Assembly (NCBI GenBank): GCA_024639925.1
Contig: JAHEGA010000042.1
Location: 1-10,609, forward strand
DNA length: 10,609 bases
From: Microbacteriaceae bacterium
GTDB taxonomy: Bacteria > Actinomycetota > Actinomycetes > Actinomycetales > Microbacteriaceae
Reading direction: 5' to 3'
Shown: one piece after another, positions 5,942-10,609 of the stretch
Layout of the letters: each line of letters begins with the position of its first letter
Numbering within the stretch: the first letter of the stretch is position 1
Notes under the pieces: model-generated
What the model was told of the DNA's origin: nothing
Database searches by the model: none
What the model saw: only the letters and a program-made list of their open reading frames with translations
Position numbers and translations under genes: made by a program

Positions 5942-7015
5942 TCAGGAACTAAAGCGGAACTCCACCACATCGCCATCGCGCATCACGTAGTCCTTACCTT
6001 CGATGCGCGCTTTGCCACCCGCGCGAGCCTCGGCGAGGGAACCTGCTGCCACCAAATCATCAAAAGCGGTGACTTCGGCTTTGATAAATCCTTTTTCAAA
6101 GTCGGTGTGAATGACACCGGCGGCTTGAGGTGCCCTCCAGCCGCGATGGATAGTCCATGCCCGGGCCTCTTTCGGACCGGCCGTCAGGTAGGTCTGCAAA
6201 CCCAGCGTGTCAAAACCAATGCGGGCTAATTGATCGAGCCCACTTTCTTCTTGCCCCATGGAAGCGAGCAACTCTGCCGCCTCTTCCGCATCCAGGTCAA
6301 TCAGTTCGCTTTCGACCTTGGCATCGAGGAAAACCGCCTTGGCGGGTGCCACGAGCGCCGCAAGCTCCACGCAGCGCTCGGGGTTGCCCAGCGTGTTTTC
6401 ATCGACGTTGAAGACGTAAAGGAAAGGCTTGGCGGTCAACAATCCAAGCTCGCGTAGCTCGCTGGCATCAAATCCGGCTTGGAACAGGGTGGTTCCGCCA
6501 TCCAGAAGGGCGTGGGCTTCCTGGGCTGCCGCCAGCACCGCTGGCTCCATTTTCTTGCCCTTGACTTCTTTTTCATACCGAACGATGGCTTTTTCCAGCG
6601 TCTGCATGTCCGCGAGGATCAGTTCGGTGTTGATGGTCTCCATGTCGGCCGCGGGGTCGACTGCGCCATCCACGTGAACCACATCGGGGTCATCAAAAAC
6701 GCGCACCACCTGCGCGATGGCTTCGGCTTCCCGGATGTTGGAGAGGAACTGATTCCCCAACCCTTCGCCCTCGCTGGCACCCCGAACAATCCCCGCAATG
6801 TCGACGAACGAGACCGCCGCGGGGATGATTTTCTCACTGCTGAAAATCCCTGCGAGAACGTCCAGGCGCTCATCGGGAAGGTTGACGACGCCCACATTGG
6901 GCTCGATCGTTGCGAACGGGTAATTGGCGGCAAGAACCGTGTTCTTGGTGAGGGCGTTAAATAGAGTGGATTTACCTACGTTGGGTAAACCGACGATTCC
7001 AATTGTCAAAGCCAC
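5942..7015 (-). CDS. ychF: Redox-responsive ribosome-binding ATPase YchF (Obg-like)
   Basis: YchF/OLA1 is a conserved P-loop protein of the Obg group that binds ribosomes and hydrolyses ATP rather than GTP. With the GTG at 7015 the protein is 357 residues, close to the family length, and begins MALTIGIVGLPNVGKST as its relatives do. The P-loop lies at residues 9-17, the G3 motif DIAG at 72-75, and the nucleotide-specificity motif is NVDE (203-206), the NxxE form that goes with ATP use instead of NKxD. A helical insert lies at about 130-200 and the C-terminal TGS-type domain runs from about 274 to the end (ARAWTIHRGWRAPQAAGVIH, GKDYVMRDGDVVEF). An upstream in-frame ATG at 7066 would add 17 non-family residues and overlap rmuC, so I reject it. 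No strong Shine-Dalgarno is seen, so a leaderless or near-leaderless message is possible. Confidence 0.96.
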   Translation of the reverse strand: MALTIGIVGLPNVGKSTLFNALTKNTVLAANYPFATIEPNVGVVNLPDERLDVLAGIFSSEKIIPAAVSFVDIAGIVRGASEGEGLGNQFLSNIREAEAIAQVVRVFDDPDVVHVDGAVDPAADMETINTELILADMQTLEKAIVRYEKEVKGKKMEPAVLAAAQEAHALLDGGTTLFQAGFDASELRELGLLTAKPFLYVFNVDENTLGNPERCVELAALVAPAKAVFLDAKVESELIDLDAEEAAELLASMGQEESGLDQLARIGFDTLGLQTYLTAGPKEARAWTIHRGWRAPQAAGVIHTDFEKGFIKAEVTAFDDLVAAGSLAEARAGGKARIEGKDYVMRDGDVVEFRFSS

Positions 7016-7064
7016 GGCTACGAAGCCTACTGCAGAGTCAGGGGTGCCTGGCAGACTTGTGGAC
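7016..7064. promoter_or_regulatory. Short divergent ychF/rmuC spacer
   Basis: Only 49 bp separate the preferred starts of the divergent ychF and rmuC genes. The spacer must hold both control regions or else the promoters lie within the opposite gene. On the minus strand TAGGCT (7030 to 7025) is a possible -10 element close to the ychF GTG. I see no clear element for rmuC. Confidence 0.3.
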
Positions 7065-8231
7065 ATGGATCAGTCATTGACTATTGCGCTTGTGGGAATT
7101 GTCCTCGCCCTGGGGTTGGGCTTTGCTCTGGGGTGGTTGCTTCGGCCCCGCTCCACCACCGGGGAATCTGCCGAGGAGGCCGTGGTGCTGCGCACCCAGG
7201 TCGAGATGCTTCAGCAACAGCTCCAGTCCCACACCGCGAGCCAAGAAGCAGAAAACAAGATCCTGGTGGCCCTTGGCCCCGTGACCTCCAAACTCAACGA
7301 CATGCAACGCACCGTCGCCGACCTCGAAAAGCAACGAAGCGATCAGCACGGTCAGATCTCTGAACAGTTGCGCTCGGCGCTGCAAAGCGACGAATTGCTT
7401 CGCTCCACTACTGAAGGTCTCGCCTCAGCGCTTCGCTCCAACAGCATGCGAGGCAAATGGGGCGAAGTTCAACTGCGTCGCGTGGTCGAGGCAGCCGGGC
7501 TGATCGAACGCGTCGACTTTGACCTGCAAGCGTCCATATCCTCTGACGCGGGGCTGGGGAAACCCGACATGGTGGTGCACCTGCCCGGTGGCAAGAACAT
7601 CGCGGTGGATGCCAAAGTCCCCTTCACCGCCTACATGGAAGCCAGTTCTATTCCGATGACTGCGACCGGGGACGAGGGCGCGCGTCGCGAAAAGCTTCTG
7701 AAGGAACACGTGGCGGCGGTCCGGGCACACATTGATGCCCTAGGCAAAAAGTCCTACTGGGATGGCCTTGACGCCTCCCCCGAACTGGTGATCTGTTTTA
7801 TCCCCAGCGAGGCGTTGGTGTCCTCCGCGCTGGAAGCCGACCCGGGACTTATGGACCATGCGTTTTCCAAAAAGGTGGCCCTCGCCTCACCGGTCACCCT
7901 CTGGTCCGTGCTGAAAACGGTCGCGTTCTCGTGGCGACAGGATGTCGTCACCGAGGACGCGCACAAGATCTTCACCACCGGAACCGAACTCCTGCAGCGC
8001 CTGGGATCGATGGCAGGCCACATCGAAACCCTGGGCCGGTCGCTCACCAGCAGCGTCAAGCACTACAACTCTTTTGTGGGCTCACTCGAGTCGCGGGTAT
8101 TCCCCAGCGCTCGCCGGCTCAGTGAGTTGGGAACCCAAGGCGACTTAGAGGAAGCCCTCGAAACCGTGGAAGACCTACCCAAAGCCCTCTCCGCACCTGA
8201 GATGACCGGTGAGGAAGCCGACAAAGACTAA
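7065..8231 (+). CDS. rmuC: DNA recombination protein RmuC homologue
   Basis: RmuC proteins limit DNA inversions at short inverted repeats in E. coli and carry a predicted PD-(D/E)XK nuclease fold. This 388-residue copy has an N-terminal membrane anchor (about residues 5-26), a heptad-rich coiled coil (about 36-110) and the RmuC domain (about 115-365). Nuclease-fold residues are visible: Glu134 in GKWGE, Asp168 in GKPDMV and the AVDAK motif with Asp182 and Lys184. The block LRSNSMRGKWGEVQLRRVVE (123-142) is the family signature. The start is the ATG at 7065 because the hydrophobic anchor begins right after it. A longer frame from 6924 is antisense to ychF and adds no family sequence. It ends tail-to-tail with glpX, stop codons overlapping by 4 bp. 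Confidence 0.95.
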   Translation: MDQSLTIALVGIVLALGLGFALGWLLRPRSTTGESAEEAVVLRTQVEMLQQQLQSHTASQEAENKILVALGPVTSKLNDMQRTVADLEKQRSDQHGQISEQLRSALQSDELLRSTTEGLASALRSNSMRGKWGEVQLRRVVEAAGLIERVDFDLQASISSDAGLGKPDMVVHLPGGKNIAVDAKVPFTAYMEASSIPMTATGDEGARREKLLKEHVAAVRAHIDALGKKSYWDGLDASPELVICFIPSEALVSSALEADPGLMDHAFSKKVALASPVTLWSVLKTVAFSWRQDVVTEDAHKIFTTGTELLQRLGSMAGHIETLGRSLTSSVKHYNSFVGSLESRVFPSARRLSELGTQGDLEEALETVEDLPKALSAPEMTGEEADKD

Positions 8232-9220
8232 CTATCGAGCCACTTCTCGGCTTGATGGTCGGCCGAGACCCGCCGCAGGGTTCCCGAGCGTGCTCGCAGC
8301 ACAATACTTTCCGTCGAAATAATGTTGCCCGCACGGCGGACACCGCGCGCGAGCTCACCATCGGTCACACCGGTCGCGACAAAAAAGGTGTTGTCGCTAG
8401 AGACCAAGTCATCCAAGCCATAAGGCTCGTCAAACTGGAGGCCCGCTGCCCGACCGCGCTCGCGCTCCGCGTCATCCATGGGGTGCAGAACACCCTGCAT
8501 GAAACCGCCGAGGGCTTTGATCGCGCAGGCTGTGGCCACTCCTTCGGGGCTTCCGCCAATTCCCACACACAGGTCAATGCGGGTGTCATGCCGGGCGGCA
8601 TTGATGCCGCTGGCAACATCACCATCCAGAATCAAACGGGTTCCGGCCCCAGCTTCGCGAATCTCCCGGATCAAATCATCATGCCGAGGACGATCCAGCA
8701 CCGCGACGCGCATTTCTTCCACCGGTTTGCCCTTGGCTTTCGCGAGGGCACGGATGTTCTCGCCGATAGGTCGGTGAATATCAACGACTCCGATTCCCTC
8801 GTGGGAGGTCACGATCTTGTTCATGTAGTACACGCTGGAGGCATCCAGCATGCTGCCGCGGTCTGCCACCGCAATCATGGAAATTGCGTGAGATCGACCC
8901 GCCGCAGTCAGAGACGTGCCATCAATCGGGTCCACGGCGATATCGCACTGCGGGCCCTGCCCGTTACCCACCACTTCTCCGTTGAACAGCATGGGGGCAT
9001 CGTCCTTCTCGCCCTCCCCGATGACGACCAATCCGGAGAACGCCACCGTGGAGAGGAACTTCCGCATCGCATCGACAGCAGCCCCATCGGCTGCGTTCTT
9101 GTCTCCACGCCCAATCCACGGAGTCGCTCGAATGGCGGCCGCTTCGGTCGCGCGAACCAACTCCATGGCGAGGTTTCGGTCGGGGTGTTGAAACAGTTCG
9201 GCGGCTTCAGCGTGTGACAT
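8228..9220 (-). CDS. glpX: Class II fructose-1,6-bisphosphatase GlpX
   Basis: GlpX hydrolyses fructose 1,6-bisphosphate to fructose 6-phosphate (EC 3.1.3.11), the committed step of gluconeogenesis; in actinobacteria it is usually the main such enzyme. The protein is 330 residues from the ATG at 9220, which has AAAGGA a few bases upstream. The metal and phosphate motifs are intact: GEGEKDDAP at 68-76 and DPIDGT at 97-102. Other family landmarks are GRGDKNAADGAAVDAMR near 37-53, LDRPRHDDLIREIR, the IGGSPEG loop and GFMQGVLHPMDD. A longer frame from 9355 runs through the promoter gap shared with fba and lacks family similarity. The gene is divergent from fba, whose product makes or consumes its substrate, and its stop overlaps that of rmuC. 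Confidence 0.96.
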   Translation of the reverse strand: MSHAEAAELFQHPDRNLAMELVRATEAAAIRATPWIGRGDKNAADGAAVDAMRKFLSTVAFSGLVVIGEGEKDDAPMLFNGEVVGNGQGPQCDIAVDPIDGTSLTAAGRSHAISMIAVADRGSMLDASSVYYMNKIVTSHEGIGVVDIHRPIGENIRALAKAKGKPVEEMRVAVLDRPRHDDLIREIREAGAGTRLILDGDVASGINAARHDTRIDLCVGIGGSPEGVATACAIKALGGFMQGVLHPMDDAERERGRAAGLQFDEPYGLDDLVSSDNTFFVATGVTDGELARGVRRAGNIISTESIVLRARSGTLRRVSADHQAEKWLDS

Positions 9221-9248
9221 AGGAGTCCTTTTCCCGAGCGGTGCCCAC

Positions 9249-9254
9249 AGTCTA
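9249..9254 (-). promoter_or_regulatory. Candidate -10 element for glpX
   Basis: On the minus strand this reads TAGACT, matching TAnnnT of actinobacterial -10 elements. It lies 28 bases before the glpX ATG, leaving a leader of about 20 bases that contains the AAAGGA ribosome site. No good -35 hexamer is seen at normal spacing. Confidence 0.4.
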
Positions 9255-9286
9255 GCTTTGCTACACGGGGCTCCCAGCGGTGGAGA

Positions 9287-9292
9287 TAGTCT
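9287..9292 (+). promoter_or_regulatory. Candidate -10 element for fba
   Basis: TAGTCT matches TAnnnT and lies 31 bases before the fba ATG, which leaves a leader of about 25 bases containing the GGAG ribosome site (9315-9318). The only -35-like sequence, TTGCTA at 9258-9263, is 23 bases away, too far for a standard promoter. Confidence 0.4.
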
Positions 9293-9323
9293 TAAAGCTC
9301 GATTCCCAACTCCTGGAGAAACC

Positions 9324-10345
<1,022 letters not shown>

Positions 10346-10349
<4 letters not shown>

Positions 10350-10609
10350 CTGCGGTTGCGGCCGCCAATCGTGGCGGTATCAATCTCGCCGTTGGCGTCC
10401 CGCCGAAGTTCCTTTGGCAGCGAGAACTGCAAGTCTTCTTCTGCCGTGCGCACCTCGGAGACCTCGGTGAACCCAGCTGCCGCCAGATCAGCCAGAGTGT
10501 GATCGACCAGTACCTCGGGTACTGATGCTCCGGAGGTCACCCCAATGGTTTCGACCCCTGCTAGCCACTCCTGCTCGATTTCACTCGCATAATCAACGCG
10601 GTAGGCAGC
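10346..10609 (-). CDS. ispH: 4-hydroxy-3-methylbut-2-enyl diphosphate reductase, C-terminal part (cut by window edge)
   Basis: IspH (LytB) is the iron-sulfur enzyme that makes isopentenyl and dimethylallyl diphosphate in the last step of the non-mevalonate pathway. Only the last 87 residues are in the window; the rest, with the start and most cluster cysteines, lies beyond the right edge. The visible frame reads through to base 10609 and contains the conserved block WLAGVETIGVTSGASVPEVL, whose TSGASVP segment carries the substrate-binding serine of the family. It then continues with VRTAEEDLQFSLPKELR, the usual C-terminal end. A short variable tail follows to the TAG stop. The methionine-like GTG at 10540 is internal and is not the start. 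It converges on fba with a 4-bp stop-codon overlap. Confidence 0.93.

Noticed and set aside
6924..7064. N-terminal extension of RmuC
   Set aside because: It is the exact antisense of the ychF P-loop region, and the hydrophobic anchor typical of RmuC begins only after the ATG at 7065.
8252..9217. A 321-codon plus-strand open frame opposite glpX
   Set aside because: The minus strand carries an unmistakable GlpX with intact metal motifs. Long antisense frames are expected opposite GC-biased codons, and the translated sequence shows no family features or ribosome site.

Overview
The window looks like chromosomal DNA from a moderate-GC actinobacterium, most likely of the Microbacteriaceae (inference). 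The reasons are the 341-residue class II aldolase next to a GlpX-type fructose bisphosphatase, the ychF / rmuC / glpX / fba / ispH neighbourhood, frequent GTG/TTG starts, and a lipoprotein sugar-binding protein with two permeases but no ATPase of its own. It holds eleven protein-coding genes, ten complete and one (ispH) cut by the right edge. I see no rRNA, tRNA, CRISPR array, transposase or phage gene.

Left part (71-5162, all minus strand): a sugar-uptake cassette followed by a SOUL haem-binding protein. In transcription order (right to left) it runs: a signal-less five-bladed propeller glycoside hydrolase of the GH32/GH68 (clan GH-J) type; a 183-bp regulatory gap with a candidate promoter and LacI-type operator; a lipoprotein solute-binding protein; a 102-bp gap holding a perfect 18-bp-stem hairpin; a MalF/AglF-like permease; a MalG/AglG-like permease coupled to it by a GTGA overlap; then, after 128 bp, the SOUL gene. 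The likely logic is that a fructose-containing or similar glycoside is captured outside the cell, imported with a shared MsmX/UgpC-type ATPase encoded elsewhere, and cleaved in the cytoplasm by the hydrolase. The substrate is not fixed by the sequence.

Middle part (5255-8231): a stand-alone LON substrate-binding-domain protein and the ribosome-associated ATPase YchF, both on the minus strand, then rmuC on the plus strand, divergent from ychF with only 49 bp between the preferred starts.

Right part (8228-10609): glpX (minus) and fba (plus) are divergent and share a 103-bp control region. They catalyse neighbouring steps of gluconeogenesis (fba also serves glycolysis). glpX runs tail-to-tail into rmuC and fba runs tail-to-tail into ispH, each pair with stop codons overlapping by 4 bp. 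ispH is the last enzyme of the non-mevalonate isoprenoid pathway.

Nothing in the window amounts to a clearly new biological system. The parts most worth a second look are the unassigned sugar cassette, its hairpin and operator, and the compact overlapping gene junctions.
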